A stretch of 64,000 nucleotides of DNA. It comes from Mesorhizobium sp. 1M-11. GTDB lineage: Bacteria > Pseudomonadota > Alphaproteobacteria > Rhizobiales > Rhizobiaceae. Below, one piece after another: positions 25,936 to 35,014 of this stretch (positions are counted from its first letter, which is position 1; every line of letters begins with the position of its first letter). The notes beneath the pieces were generated by a model. The model had not been told where the DNA came from. It did not search any database and saw nothing but the letters and a program-made list of their open reading frames with translations. The stretch is taken from the NCBI RefSeq assembly GCF_001303895.1, contig NZ_LJSD01000071.1, positions 1 through 64,000 on the forward strand, given 5' to 3'. The translations under genes were made by a program, and so were the position numbers.

Positions 25936-25949
25936 GCGGGCCGTTCCAC
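25936..25949 (-). repeat. IS110/IS1111 inverted repeat, right copy
   Basis: GCGGGCCGTTCCAC; exact complement of 24560-24573, 66 bases upstream of the transposase start. Confidence 0.72.
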
Positions 25950-26079
25950 CTCATCAAGGGGTCGGCTATGCGGAGCATGCCGCCGCTGTGGCTTCGCCTG
26001 CGCGGTGATCGCGGCCGGTTGAGGACACTGACGGAGCCATCGAGCGGGGATCGGCCTCGCTCCAAGGTGGAGCTCTCAA

Positions 26080-26262
26080 ATGTCGCACGATCTTTCCCTC
26101 GCCCAGTCCCACGCATTTCAGCTCGCCCGCACCCTGATGGTCCCGGTCACACTGTTTCAGGTCGATGGAGAGTTCGGCGTCATGCTAAGCGATGAACTCG
26201 ACGACGCCGACGTGGTGGTCATCCATGAGTACGATCCCCACCAGTACGGCCCGGCTCATTGA
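26080..26262 (+). CDS. Small conserved-looking hypothetical protein
   Basis: 60-aa acidic protein (MSHDLSLAQSHAFQLARTLMVPVTLFQVDGEFGVMLSDELDD...) with a good ribosome-binding site (AAGGTGGAG, eight bases before the ATG). No motif recognised. The TGA stop sits in the loop of the perfect hairpin at 26250-26268. It is the first gene after the IS110-type element and leads the plasmid module. Confidence 0.6.
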   Translation: MSHDLSLAQSHAFQLARTLMVPVTLFQVDGEFGVMLSDELDDADVVVIHEYDPHQYGPAH

Positions 26263-26437
26263 GCCGGGTTCGCCCTGGCGGGCGTGTGCCGCTTGCGAGC
26301 GGGCGGCCGCAAGGGAGGCTGCGCCGCGTCGGTTGATGTCACGGCGCTGCGCGCCCTGCATCTTTTGTCAGTTGCCAGACGCGCCCTTGCCCCCTTCGCT
26401 CTTCGCGGAGGCTGAGATGGTCCCGCGAGGTGCGGGA
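26250..26437 (+). promoter_or_regulatory. GC-rich leader with perfect dyads before the DUF3991 gene
   Basis: Hairpins CCCGGCTC-ATT-GAGCCGGG (26250-26268) and TCCCGC-GAGGT-GCGGGA (26421-26437) lie in a gene-free leader of about 230 bases. The first may also terminate the preceding small gene, though it lacks a T run. Confidence 0.4.
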
Positions 26438-26491
26438 AGAGGAAACTCGAGCGGGAAAGGTCTGGCGTGGAGACGCGTCGGGAAGAGAAAA

Positions 26492-27466
26492 ATGGAAAAG
26501 AAGGATATCGAGGAACTGAGGGAGCGCGTGCTCTGCGCGGCCGTGCTCGAAAAGGCCGGATTTGCGATCGATCTGAAAGAGAGCACACGTAAGGCCGTCA
26601 AATACCGGCGCGGTGACGACATCATAATCGTGATCCATGACGGTAAGGGTTGGTTCGATCCTCTCTCCGACGTCAAGGGCGATGTGTTCAACCTGGTCGA
26701 GCATCTCGACGACATCGGCTTCGCAGAGGTGCTCCAGCGGGTCTCGGAACTGGTCGGCTTCGTCCCGAAGGAGCCGATCTGGACGAGGCGGTCCCGCGAA
26801 CGCGATCCGGACCTCGGAATTCCTGATCGCTGGCGTGTACGGCGTAGCCCATGGCGGAGCTCCATGACCTGGCGCTATCTGCGCGACGAACGTGGTCTTC
26901 CGGAGACCGTTCTCCGCGCCGCGATCCGGCAGGATCGGCTACGCGAAGGGCCTCGCGGCAGCATGTGGGCGGCGCATGTCGATGATGGCGGCGTCGTCAC
27001 CGGCTGGGAAGAACGCGGGCCGGAATGGCGCGGTTTCGCCAGCGGCGGCGGAAAGGTGCTGTTCAGGCTCGGCCCTGTGACGGCGCAGCGCATCTGCATC
27101 ACCGAGGCGGCGATCGACGCGATGAGCCTTGCCGCGCTCGAAGAACTGCGATCCGACAGCTTGTATCTTAGCACGGGTGGCGGATGGGCGCCGGCCACGG
27201 AGGCCGCCATTCGGGCGCTTGCGGCCCGTCTCGATGTGCAGCTCGTCGCTGCAACCGACAACAATGCGCAAGGCGAGGTCTATGCCGGCCGCATAGAGGC
27301 GATCGCCGTTGCCGCGAGCTGCGGCTACGAGCGGCTGAAGCCCGCCCGGGAGGATTGGAACGAAGAACTGCGCGATCAGAAGGAGGGAAAAGAACGGGGG
27401 ACAGAAGAGGGAAACCCGGCTGCCGCATATCCGGCCGCCGCGTCAAGGGAGGCTTCGCTCGGCTAG
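26492..27466 (+). CDS. DUF3991 and Toprim-like domain protein
   Basis: N-terminal primase-like zinc-free region with the DUF3991 pattern (YRRGDDIIIVIHDGKGWFDPLSDVKGDVFNLVEHL), then MTWRYLRDERGLPETVL and a Toprim-like fold (VLFRLGPVTAQRICITEAAIDAMSLAAL with the acidic ITEAAIDA motif, then LVAATDNNAQGE). Proteins of this type are common on alphaproteobacterial plasmids and resemble primase fragments. ATG 26492 was chosen; a longer frame to 26192 crosses the leader. 324 aa. The last codons and the stop lie in a hairpin at 27442-27480. Confidence 0.75.
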   Translation: MEKKDIEELRERVLCAAVLEKAGFAIDLKESTRKAVKYRRGDDIIIVIHDGKGWFDPLSDVKGDVFNLVEHLDDIGFAEVLQRVSELVGFVPKEPIWTRRSRERDPDLGIPDRWRVRRSPWRSSMTWRYLRDERGLPETVLRAAIRQDRLREGPRGSMWAAHVDDGGVVTGWEERGPEWRGFASGGGKVLFRLGPVTAQRICITEAAIDAMSLAALEELRSDSLYLSTGGGWAPATEAAIRALAARLDVQLVAATDNNAQGEVYAGRIEAIAVAASCGYERLKPAREDWNEELRDQKEGKERGTEEGNPAAAYPAAASREASLG

Positions 27467-27480
27467 CGCCGACCCTTGAC
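27442..27480 (+). terminator. Stem-loop at the end of the DUF3991 gene
   Basis: Outer stem GTCAAGGG (27442-27449) with CCCTTGAC (27473-27480), inner stem TCGGC-TAGC-GCCGA (27459-27472). Strong structure over the stop codon, but no T run follows, so it could be a processing or regulatory stem instead. Confidence 0.4.
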
Positions 27481-27593
27481 CCGGCGGACCGGAGAGGCGG
27501 CCGCGGAGGAGGGTCCGGAAGGGCTGAAGTGAAGGAAAGATCAGTTGGGTCGCTCCCGCTTTCAGCCTCGGCAAGGCCGAAGGAGCCGCTCCC

Positions 27594-28196
27594 ATGCTTC
27601 ACCTCTCAATCCGCAAGATCTTCTTTGGATGCGCCGATCGGCGCCAGATGTTTCGCATGTTCGACCGTCACGCGCAGCGGCCCAACCGCTGGGACGCCGA
27701 CGCGAGCGCGCTCTATGCGGGCGAATGGTTCGAGATCGGCGCGGTCGACCACGACTATATGTTCGAGATCCTGCCGCCGCTCTGGATGCGCGGCGATATG
27801 TTCGCGATGCGCGAATTCCTGACCGACAGCGTCACCAGTGTCTTCTTCGCGCTGACGATCGACGGCGAGGTCCGCCACTTCCACGGCTATTGCGATCTTT
27901 CCGACAGGGGTTCAGCCGTGCGGATGCGTGTCGCGATCATCGACCGGGAATCGCGGCCGGTGAAGGCGATGACGCGGCCCGAGCGCCTCGATCACATCTG
28001 GAGCGCCACCCACGATGATTTTCGCGGCTATGCCGGTGAACGCTGGCCGGAGACTGCACGCGGCAGGCGCACTATCACCGTCTACGGCGGAAGCCGGAGC
28101 ACGCAGCTGAAGCTGCTCGACGATCTCACCGACGAAGAGATCTCCGCCAAGCTCCCGGTGCATCTGCGCTACCTCCCCGACGCGATCGCGGCGTGA
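27594..28196 (+). CDS. DUF1419 domain protein
   Basis: 200-aa soluble protein with the DUF1419 signature near the N-terminus (FRMFDRHAQRPNRWDADASALYAGEWFEIG and EILPPLWMRGDMFAMREFL). The family is frequent on rhizobial plasmids and has no known function. Start ATG 27594 after a GGAG site, preceded by a leader with a CGGC-AAG-GCCG hairpin. Intact. Confidence 0.75.
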   Translation: MLHLSIRKIFFGCADRRQMFRMFDRHAQRPNRWDADASALYAGEWFEIGAVDHDYMFEILPPLWMRGDMFAMREFLTDSVTSVFFALTIDGEVRHFHGYCDLSDRGSAVRMRVAIIDRESRPVKAMTRPERLDHIWSATHDDFRGYAGERWPETARGRRTITVYGGSRSTQLKLLDDLTDEEISAKLPVHLRYLPDAIAA

Positions 28197-28205
28197 GGGA
28201 CGGCC

Positions 28206-28604
28206 ATGTTCACGTTTCCCATTCTCGGCGTTCGTAAAGTCGTCGAACGCGGAAAGGCGGATGCCGCCGCCAATGGCGGATTCCGCAACCCGTAATACGG
28301 CCTCAAGCCCGGCACGGGCGAGATCCCCGGCCTCTGGCTGGTCGGAGACCAGGGGGTCTACATCATGTCGAACGGAAGACTCGCCGACGGCGACCGTCCG
28401 CTCGTGGTCTATTCCGACGAGTGCCACCCGGTCGGCAACCCCGACTGGTTTCACTACAAACACCGCCATTTCGGCGGCGACGACGGGATCGAATTCATCG
28501 ACGCCGAGAGGCTTATCCCGCTGTTCGACCGGAATTTTTGCTGCACGCATCTGCACGTGCGGCTGACCGAGACAGAAATCTCGCTGTCCCTGATCGCCCG
28601 CTAG
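28206..28604 (+). pseudogene. DUF3085 domain gene with in-frame stop
   Basis: From ATG 28206 the frame reads MFTFPILGVRKVVERGKADAA... up to codon 29, then TAA at 28293-28295, and continues in the same frame without gap (YGLKPGTGEIPGLWLVGDQGVY ... HLHVRLTETEISLSLIAR) to 28604. One C-to-T change in a CAA codon would explain it. Together the parts give a 132-aa DUF3085-like protein. Re-initiation at ATG 28365 would give only the C-terminal 79 residues. Function of the family is unknown. Confidence 0.65.
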
Positions 28605-28689
28605 CCCGCTCTCACCCTCGCCAGCCTTTCACGCGGCCGACAACGCCGTCCGCCTGCTCGCGCTCACCAAAAATCCAAGGAGATTTCCC

Positions 28690-31600
28690 ATGTCACACGA
28701 CGACCCCTTCACTCTCGACCTGTTCGGAAACACGGCGCTGTCCTCGGGCCTCGGGGTCGGGGTAACTGCCTTTTCGACGTCCTTCGCCGACAATCCGGAC
28801 GATGACGATCCGCCTCCCGACTCACCAGCCCCGGCCATACCAATCGCCGCGGCGGCATCGCCCGCTCCGGCACAGCAGGCCGACAAGGGCGAGAACTTCC
28901 ATCTGGCGACGACGCGTGGCCTTGCCAAATCCTGGCGAAACCGGGCTCGTGACAATCTCGCCGCCATCCGGCTCGCCGCCGATATCGTCGACCGGCAGCG
29001 GCTGGCCACGCCGGAGGAACAGGCAGCGCTGATCCGGTTCACCGGCTTTGGAGCTTCCGAACTGGCGAACGGAGCGTTCCGCCGCCCCGGCGAGCAGACT
29101 TTTTGCAAGGGCTGGGAGGAGATCGGCATCGAGCTGGAGGAAGCCGTCGACGGTGCGGACTACGCCTCGCTGGCCCGCTGCACCCAATACGCTCATTTCA
29201 CACCGGAATACATCATCCGGGCGATCTGGGCCGGCGTGCAGCGGCTGGGCTTCTGCGGCGGCCGCGTCCTGGAGCCGGGCATGGGCACGGGTCTGTTTCC
29301 GGCGCTGATGCCGGAGTCACTGCGTGCTGCCTCGCACGTCACCGGCATCGAGATCGATCCGGTCACGGCGCGGATCGCAAGACTCCTGCAGCCGCGGGCA
29401 AAAATCCTCAACCGGGATTTCGCGCGAGCCGATCTGCCGGCAAATTTCGATCTGGCGATCGGCAATCCGCCGTTCTCGGACAGGACCGTCCGATCCGATC
29501 CCGCATATCGCTCACATGGCTTCCGGCTGCACGACTACTTCATCGCAAAGGCCGTCTCTCGACTGAAACCCGGCGCGCTCGCGGCCTTCGTGACCTCGAG
29601 CGGCACGATGGACAAGGCCGATGCACGAGCCCGCGAGCACATCGCCACAATGGCGGATCTGATCGCTGCCATCCGCCTGCCGGAGGGCAGTTTTCGTGCC
29701 GAGGCCGGAACGGATGTCGTCGTCGACATTCTTTTCTTTCGCAAGCGCAAAGAGGATGAGACGGAAGGAGATGTCGCCTGGCTCGACCTTGAGGAGGTGC
29801 GCCCGGCGTCGGAGGATGAAGCGGCGATACGCGTCAACCGCTGGTTTGCCCGGCATCCTGACTTTGTTCTTGGGCAGCACGCCCTGACGGCTGGTCCCTT
29901 CGGCGAGACTTATACCTGCTTGCCGCATGCCGGGACGGACCTCGATGCGGCATTGACTGCCGCGGTGCATCTCCTTCCGGAAGCCATCTATGACGGCGAG
30001 CCGGAAGAGATCGGAACGGACGCCGGCGGGCATGTTGAAGCGCCAGCCTGCAACGCCGCGGACGGCATGGCAATCCGCGAGGGCAGCTACTTCATCGGCC
30101 AGAACACCGCGCTGATGCAGATGGTCGACGGCGAGGCCGTGACGATCGATGTCCGCAAGGGCAGGACCGGCGACGGCATCCCGGAAAAGCATGTCCGCAT
30201 CATCCGCAAGTTGGTCCCGATCCGCGACGCGGTTCGCGAGGTGCTGAAGGCCCAGGAGTTCGACCGGCCGTGGCAGCCGGCGCAGGTCAGGCTGCGCATC
30301 GCCTGGTCGAGCTTCGTGCGCGCGTTTGGACCGATCAACTTCACCACGATCTCGACGACGGAGGACGACGAGACCGGCGAGGTGCGCGAGACGCACCGCC
30401 GTCCCAACATCCAGCCGTTTCTTGACGATCCCGATTGCTGGCTGGTCGCCTCGATCGAGGATTTTGACATCGAGACCAACACCGCCAAACCTGGGCCGTT
30501 CTTTTCCGAGCGGGTGATCGCACCGCCTCCGGCCCCGATCATCACCAACGCAGCCGATGCCCTCGCGGTCGTTCTGAACGAGCGCGGACATGTCGATCCC
30601 GATCACATCGCCGAACTGCTGCATCGGGATGTCACCGAGGTGATCGAGGAGCTGGGGCAGGCGATCTTTCAGGATCCGTCGTCGGGTGCGTGGCAGACGG
30701 CTGATGCCTATCTCTCCGGCGCCGTCCGCACCAAGCTCGTCGCGGCCGAGGCCGCGGCAGCGCTCGACCCGGCCTTCGCCCGCAATGTCACCGCGTTGAA
30801 GGCGGTCCAGCCGGCAGACCTTCGGCCTTCGGACATCACCGCGCGTCTCGGCGCACCCTGGATTCCAGCCGCCGATATCGTCGCCTTCGTCAGGGAGGCG
30901 ATGGATGCCAATATCACCATCCATCACACGCCGGCGCTCGCCTGCTGGACGGTGAACGCACGCCAGCTTGGGTGGAGCGCCGCCGGCACCACGGAATGGG
31001 GAACACATCGCCGCGATGCAGGACAGCTCCTGTCCGATGCGCTGAACTCCTCCATCCCGCAGATCTTCGACACGGTGAAGGATGGCGATACAGAGCGCCG
31101 CGTGCTCAACACCGTCGAGACGGAAGCGGCCAAGGAGAAGCTGCAGAAGATCAAGACCGCTTTCCAGAACTGGATCTGGTCCGACCCCGATCGTACCGAC
31201 CGGCTGGCGCGGCTTTACAACGACACGTTCAACAACATCGCGCCACGAGCCTTCAACGGCGATCATCTCCAGCTACCTGGCGCTTCCAGCGCGCTTTCTC
31301 TTTATGGCCACCAGAAGCGGGTCATCTGGCGCATCATCTCTTCCGGAAGCACTTACGTCGCGCACGCCGTCGGCGCGGGCAAGACCATGGCAATAGCCGC
31401 CGCTGTCATGGAGCAGCGCCGTCTCGGGCTGATCAACAAGGCCATGCTGGTCGTGCCCGGCCACTGCCTGGCGCAGGCGGCCCGCGAATTCCTGGCGCTC
31501 TATCCGAACGCCCGCATCCTCGTCGCCGACGAGACGAATTTCAGCAAGGAGAAGCGCCATCGCTTCCTGTCGCGCGCGGCAACCGCGAACTGGGATGCGA

Positions 31601-33810
31601 TCATCATCACGCATTCCGCGTTCCGCTTCATCGCCGTGCCCTCGGCCTTCGAGGCGCAGATGACCCAAGACGAACTCGAGCTCTACGAGGACCTGCTCAC
31701 CAAGGTCGACCGCGAGGACCGCCTCTCGCGCAAGCGCATCGAGCGCATGAAGGAAGGCCACAAGGAAAGGCTGGAGGCGCTCTCGACCCGAAAGGACGAT
31801 CTGTTGACCATTGCCGAGATCGGCGTCGACCAGATCATCGTCGACGAGGCGCAGGAGTTCAGAAAACTCTCCTTCGCGACCAACATGTCGACGCTTAAGG
31901 GTGTCGATCCGAAGGGCTCGCAGCGGGCCTGGGACCTGTTCGTCAAATCCCGCTTTGTCGATACGAAGAATTCGGGCAGGGCGCTCGTGCTGGCATCCGG
32001 CACGCCGATCACCAATACGCTCGGCGAGATGTTCACTGTGCAGCGGCTGATGGATCACGCGGCCTTGTCACAGCGTGGCCTGCACGAGTTCGACGCCTGG
32101 GCGAGCACGTTCGGCGATACGAGCACCGAACTGGAACTTCAGCCGTCCGGCAAATACAAGCCGGTCACCAGGTTTGCCCAGTTCGTCAACGTGCCCGAAC
32201 TGATCGCCATGTTCCGGTCGTTCGCCGATGTGGTGCAGCCAGCCGATCTGCGCACCTATGTGAAGGTGCCGGAGATCATGGGCGGGAAGCGCCAGATCAT
32301 CACGGCCGAGCCGACGGCCGCCTTCAAGGCCTATCAGCGACATCTCGACCAGCGCATCAAGGCGATCGAGCTGCGCGAGGGACCGCCGCAGCCCGGCGAC
32401 GATATTTTGCTCTCGGTCATCACCGATGGCCGTCATGCGGCGATCGATTTGCGTCTTGTCGATGCCGGCATGGACAACGAGCAAGCCAACAAGCTCAACG
32501 CTCTCATCCAGAACGCCTTTCGCATCTGGCAGGAAACGGTTGACGTCGAATATGTCCGCAAAGATGGCAGGCCCTTCGACAAGCCCGGCGCCGGCCAGCT
32601 GATCTTCTCCGACCTCGGCACGATCAATGTCGAGGCGAGCCGTGGCTTCTCCGCCTACCGGTGGATCCGAGACGAACTGGTCCGCATGGGCGTTCCCCCC
32701 TCGCAAATCGCCTATATGCAGGATTTTCGGAAGTCCGAGGCCAAGCAGCGCCTGTTCAACGATTTCAACGCCGGCAAGGTCCGCGTGGTGATCGGCAGTT
32801 CAGAGACCATGGGCACCGGCGTCAACGTGCAGGCGAGGCTGAAGGCGCTCCACCATCTCGACGTGCCCTGGCTGCCGTCCCAGATCGAACAGCGCGAAGG
32901 CCGCATCGTGAGGCAGGGCAACCAGCACGACGAGGTCGGCCTCTATGCCTACGCGACCCTCGGCTCGCTCGATGCGACCATGTGGCAGAACAACGAGCGC
33001 AAGGCCCGCTTTATCGCCGCCGCACTCTCCGGCGACACCAGCATTCGCCGGCTGGAAGACATGGGCGAGGGGCAAGCGAACCAGTTCGCCATGGCCAAGG
33101 CTATTGCATCGGGCGATCAACGCCTGATGCAGAAGGCGGGACTGGAGGCCGAGATCGCCCGCCTCGACCGGCTGCGCGCGGCCCATACCGATGACCAGCA
33201 TGCAATCCGCCGGCAGATCCGCGACGCCGAGCGCGACATCGAACTTGCGACCCGGAGGATCGGCGAGATCGCGCAGGATATCGGTCGCCTGGCGCCAACG
33301 ACAGGCGATGCCTTCGCCATGACCGTGACTGGCGAGGCGTTCGACGAGCGAAAACTCGCCGGTCGGGCGCTGATGAAGGAAATCCTGACCCTCGTGCAGC
33401 TCCAGCAGGACGGCGAGGCGGTCATCGCCTCGATCGGCGGCTTCGATCTAAAATTCTCCGGTGAGCGGCTCAGTAAGGACGGCTTCCACTACGCCACCAT
33501 GCTGCTGCGGACCGGCGCCGAGCATGAGGTAGAGCTTCCCGTCACCGCGACGCCGATCGGCGCCATCGCCCGACTTGAGCATGCCCTCGACAATTTCAAA
33601 GGCGAACAGGAAAACTATCGCAGGCGGCTCGAGGCCGGCCACAAGCGCCTCGCGTCGTATCGACCGCGCGTCGGTGAAGCCTTCGCCTTCGAGGCCGAGC
33701 TGGCGATGAAGCTCGAGCAGCTCGCCGACGTCGACAAAGCTCTCGCGGCGGACTCGGAGGATTTGGCCGGCAACTGCAATGGCCGGCCGGCTGAGCGGAA
33801 AGCCGCATAG
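28690..33810 (+). CDS. DarB-like N6-adenine methylase / SNF2-type helicase fusion
   Basis: 1706-aa protein. An acidic leader is followed by a class I methyltransferase domain at about residues 150-370, with the AdoMet motif (VLEPGMGTGLF, near 194) and the catalytic NPPF (near 258) of N6-adenine methylases. A superfamily 2 helicase covers about residues 880-1520: Walker A HAVGAGKT near 891, motif II DEAQEF near 1052, motif III-like SGTPITNT near 1104, and a C-terminal domain with REGRIVRQGNQHDEVGLY. A coiled-coil tail ends it. The same order occurs in phage P1 DarB, which shields incoming DNA from restriction; a similar role during plasmid entry is an inference. Intact. Confidence 0.8.
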   Translation: MSHDDPFTLDLFGNTALSSGLGVGVTAFSTSFADNPDDDDPPPDSPAPAIPIAAAASPAPAQQADKGENFHLATTRGLAKSWRNRARDNLAAIRLAADIVDRQRLATPEEQAALIRFTGFGASELANGAFRRPGEQTFCKGWEEIGIELEEAVDGADYASLARCTQYAHFTPEYIIRAIWAGVQRLGFCGGRVLEPGMGTGLFPALMPESLRAASHVTGIEIDPVTARIARLLQPRAKILNRDFARADLPANFDLAIGNPPFSDRTVRSDPAYRSHGFRLHDYFIAKAVSRLKPGALAAFVTSSGTMDKADARAREHIATMADLIAAIRLPEGSFRAEAGTDVVVDILFFRKRKEDETEGDVAWLDLEEVRPASEDEAAIRVNRWFARHPDFVLGQHALTAGPFGETYTCLPHAGTDLDAALTAAVHLLPEAIYDGEPEEIGTDAGGHVEAPACNAADGMAIREGSYFIGQNTALMQMVDGEAVTIDVRKGRTGDGIPEKHVRIIRKLVPIRDAVREVLKAQEFDRPWQPAQVRLRIAWSSFVRAFGPINFTTISTTEDDETGEVRETHRRPNIQPFLDDPDCWLVASIEDFDIETNTAKPGPFFSERVIAPPPAPIITNAADALAVVLNERGHVDPDHIAELLHRDVTEVIEELGQAIFQDPSSGAWQTADAYLSGAVRTKLVAAEAAAALDPAFARNVTALKAVQPADLRPSDITARLGAPWIPAADIVAFVREAMDANITIHHTPALACWTVNARQLGWSAAGTTEWGTHRRDAGQLLSDALNSSIPQIFDTVKDGDTERRVLNTVETEAAKEKLQKIKTAFQNWIWSDPDRTDRLARLYNDTFNNIAPRAFNGDHLQLPGASSALSLYGHQKRVIWRIISSGSTYVAHAVGAGKTMAIAAAVMEQRRLGLINKAMLVVPGHCLAQAAREFLALYPNARILVADETNFSKEKRHRFLSRAATANWDAIIITHSAFRFIAVPSAFEAQMTQDELELYEDLLTKVDREDRLSRKRIERMKEGHKERLEALSTRKDDLLTIAEIGVDQIIVDEAQEFRKLSFATNMSTLKGVDPKGSQRAWDLFVKSRFVDTKNSGRALVLASGTPITNTLGEMFTVQRLMDHAALSQRGLHEFDAWASTFGDTSTELELQPSGKYKPVTRFAQFVNVPELIAMFRSFADVVQPADLRTYVKVPEIMGGKRQIITAEPTAAFKAYQRHLDQRIKAIELREGPPQPGDDILLSVITDGRHAAIDLRLVDAGMDNEQANKLNALIQNAFRIWQETVDVEYVRKDGRPFDKPGAGQLIFSDLGTINVEASRGFSAYRWIRDELVRMGVPPSQIAYMQDFRKSEAKQRLFNDFNAGKVRVVIGSSETMGTGVNVQARLKALHHLDVPWLPSQIEQREGRIVRQGNQHDEVGLYAYATLGSLDATMWQNNERKARFIAAALSGDTSIRRLEDMGEGQANQFAMAKAIASGDQRLMQKAGLEAEIARLDRLRAAHTDDQHAIRRQIRDAERDIELATRRIGEIAQDIGRLAPTTGDAFAMTVTGEAFDERKLAGRALMKEILTLVQLQQDGEAVIASIGGFDLKFSGERLSKDGFHYATMLLRTGAEHEVELPVTATPIGAIARLEHALDNFKGEQENYRRRLEAGHKRLASYRPRVGEAFAFEAELAMKLEQLADVDKALAADSEDLAGNCNGRPAERKAA

Positions 33811-33814
33811 GCTG

Positions 33815-34313
33815 CTATCTCGACAGGCGGTTCTCGTCGTCGATCAGGGTCACGCGGGCCGGGGCTGCATCGCTCCACCTCCAAAGCACCAGGTTAAGAT
33901 CGTCGGCGGTCGCACCGGGGGCGAAGCTCCTTACCAGCAGGCCATGATAGCCGCCGGCAATTAGCCTTCTCGCAAAGGCTTGTGTTCTCGCCTCTCCGGT
34001 TGCCTTCATCTTGTCGCGCCATGTGCCGTCGGCGAGCGCCGCGGCGTCCATTCCCTCCGCCAACAAGGCGGCTTCGTCCCGGCTGTCAAAAACACTCTCG
34101 ATCTCAGCGTCGTAGGAAACGAGCGTCGTCGGCTGGAGATTGCCGACCTGGTTCGCTTCGCGCAGCGCCGTCATCACCGACAGCGACGCATAGAGCGCCG
34201 GCACGCCCTTCGGATTGAACCGTCCACCGTAAAATTCCGCGCCGCGTCCCGACAGCGGCTCGCGCGCATAGATAGGGTTCAGCGCCCGATAGAGCTTTCC
34301 ATGATAGAGCACC
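33815..34313 (-). CDS. RES-domain toxin
   Basis: RES toxins degrade NAD+. The domain covers most of the protein: LYRALNPIYA (first arginine), SGRGAEFYGGRFNPKG (catalytic glutamate, GGRxNP motif), LYASLSVMTALRE, and the C-terminal GLLVRSFA serine. Start taken at GTG 34313, three bases after the antitoxin stop, 165 aa; the frame is open further upstream inside the antitoxin gene. Tail-to-tail with the DarB-like gene, four bases apart. Confidence 0.85.
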
Positions 34314-34316
34314 GTG

Positions 34317-34667
34317 TCAGGCGTGCACGCCGGCGTCGACCGCGTCGAGATAGTCCAGCACGTCGTCGGCACGGCCGCCGCGCACGAGCTGCATGGCCGT
34401 CTGGCCAGAGAAGCCCGGCAGCGGCTCCGAGCGATACCAGGCATAAGCCATCAACTGCGAGCCGAAACGCGGCTCGACCTTGTTGATCACCTCGACCATC
34501 TCGCGCAGCCGGCGCTGGGTCTTGTCCGACCGAATGCGGTCCTTGCGCTGGACGGCGTCCTTGCCGAGACCAGCTGTCCGGGCGACTTCCTCGCTGGTTG
34601 TCTGGAAGGCGTCAGCGATCTTCCGGGGCGCGAAGAACCCGTTGTCTGAATACTGGACGAGACCCAT
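34317..34667 (-). CDS. Xre/MbcA/ParS-type antitoxin
   Basis: 116-aa partner of the RES toxin: N-terminal helix-turn-helix-like region (FFAPRKIADAFQTTSEEVARTAGL) and a C-terminal toxin-binding domain (AYAWYRSEPLPGFSGQTAMQLVRGGRADDVLDYLDAVDAGVHA). ATG 34667 is favoured, since GGAG lies six bases upstream; ATG 34673 is in frame. It neutralises the toxin and should repress the operon. Together the pair would act as a maintenance module. Confidence 0.85.
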   Translation of the reverse strand: MGLVQYSDNGFFAPRKIADAFQTTSEEVARTAGLGKDAVQRKDRIRSDKTQRRLREMVEVINKVEPRFGSQLMAYAWYRSEPLPGFSGQTAMQLVRGGRADDVLDYLDAVDAGVHA

Positions 34668-35014
34668 AGCCATCTCCTGCCGTTGTCGATGCCAATCGTT
34701 ATGACGCAATATAGCGTCTGCGGAAGCGGCATTCAATGGGAATGGTGAAGCTCGGAGGGGAAGGGGGAGGAGAGGAAAAAATCCGGTTCGCCGATCGGCC
34801 GAACCGGTGACGCTTCCGCTCAACCGCGCCTCTCGCGATCCCGGCCGCGGCGTCCCGCGCAGGGCTGTCAGCCCCGCTTGGCCGGCCGGGCAGGGATGCT
34901 CGCCCGCAGTTGCACCGGCTCGTCCGCTCCGCGTGCCGGGGGGTGTCTTCGAGATGAAGACGAGGAAGGGCCGCCCGAGGGCTGGTCCGCAAAACCCGAA
35001 CAGGAGAACTTATC
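34668..35014 (+). promoter_or_regulatory. GC-rich leader with perfect dyads before the ParB-like gene
   Basis: No gene in 347 bases. Contains CCGGTTCG (34783-34790) paired with CGAACCGG (34800-34807), GGGCTG-T-CAGCCC near 34862-34874, and GTCTTC-GAGAT-GAAGAC (34945-34961). The left part must also hold the promoter of the toxin-antitoxin pair. No clear -35/-10 pair was found by eye. Confidence 0.45.

Larger units (their letters stand above)
24560..25949 (-). mobile_element. IS110-family element (IS1111-like layout)
   Basis: A DEDD transposase gene lies between perfect 14-base inverted repeats, GTGGAACGGCCCGC at 24560-24573 and its complement at 25936-25949, 1390 bases apart. IS110-group elements proper lack such repeats; the IS1111 subgroup has short subterminal ones. 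The noncoding stretch is long (253 bases) downstream of the transposase and short (65 bases) upstream, again the IS1111 arrangement. The true ends may lie a few bases outside the repeats. Confidence 0.75.

Noticed and set aside
29512..31266. 584-codon minus-strand frame inside the methylase-helicase gene
   Set aside because: Composition typical of antisense frames and no motif; the plus-strand protein is unbroken.
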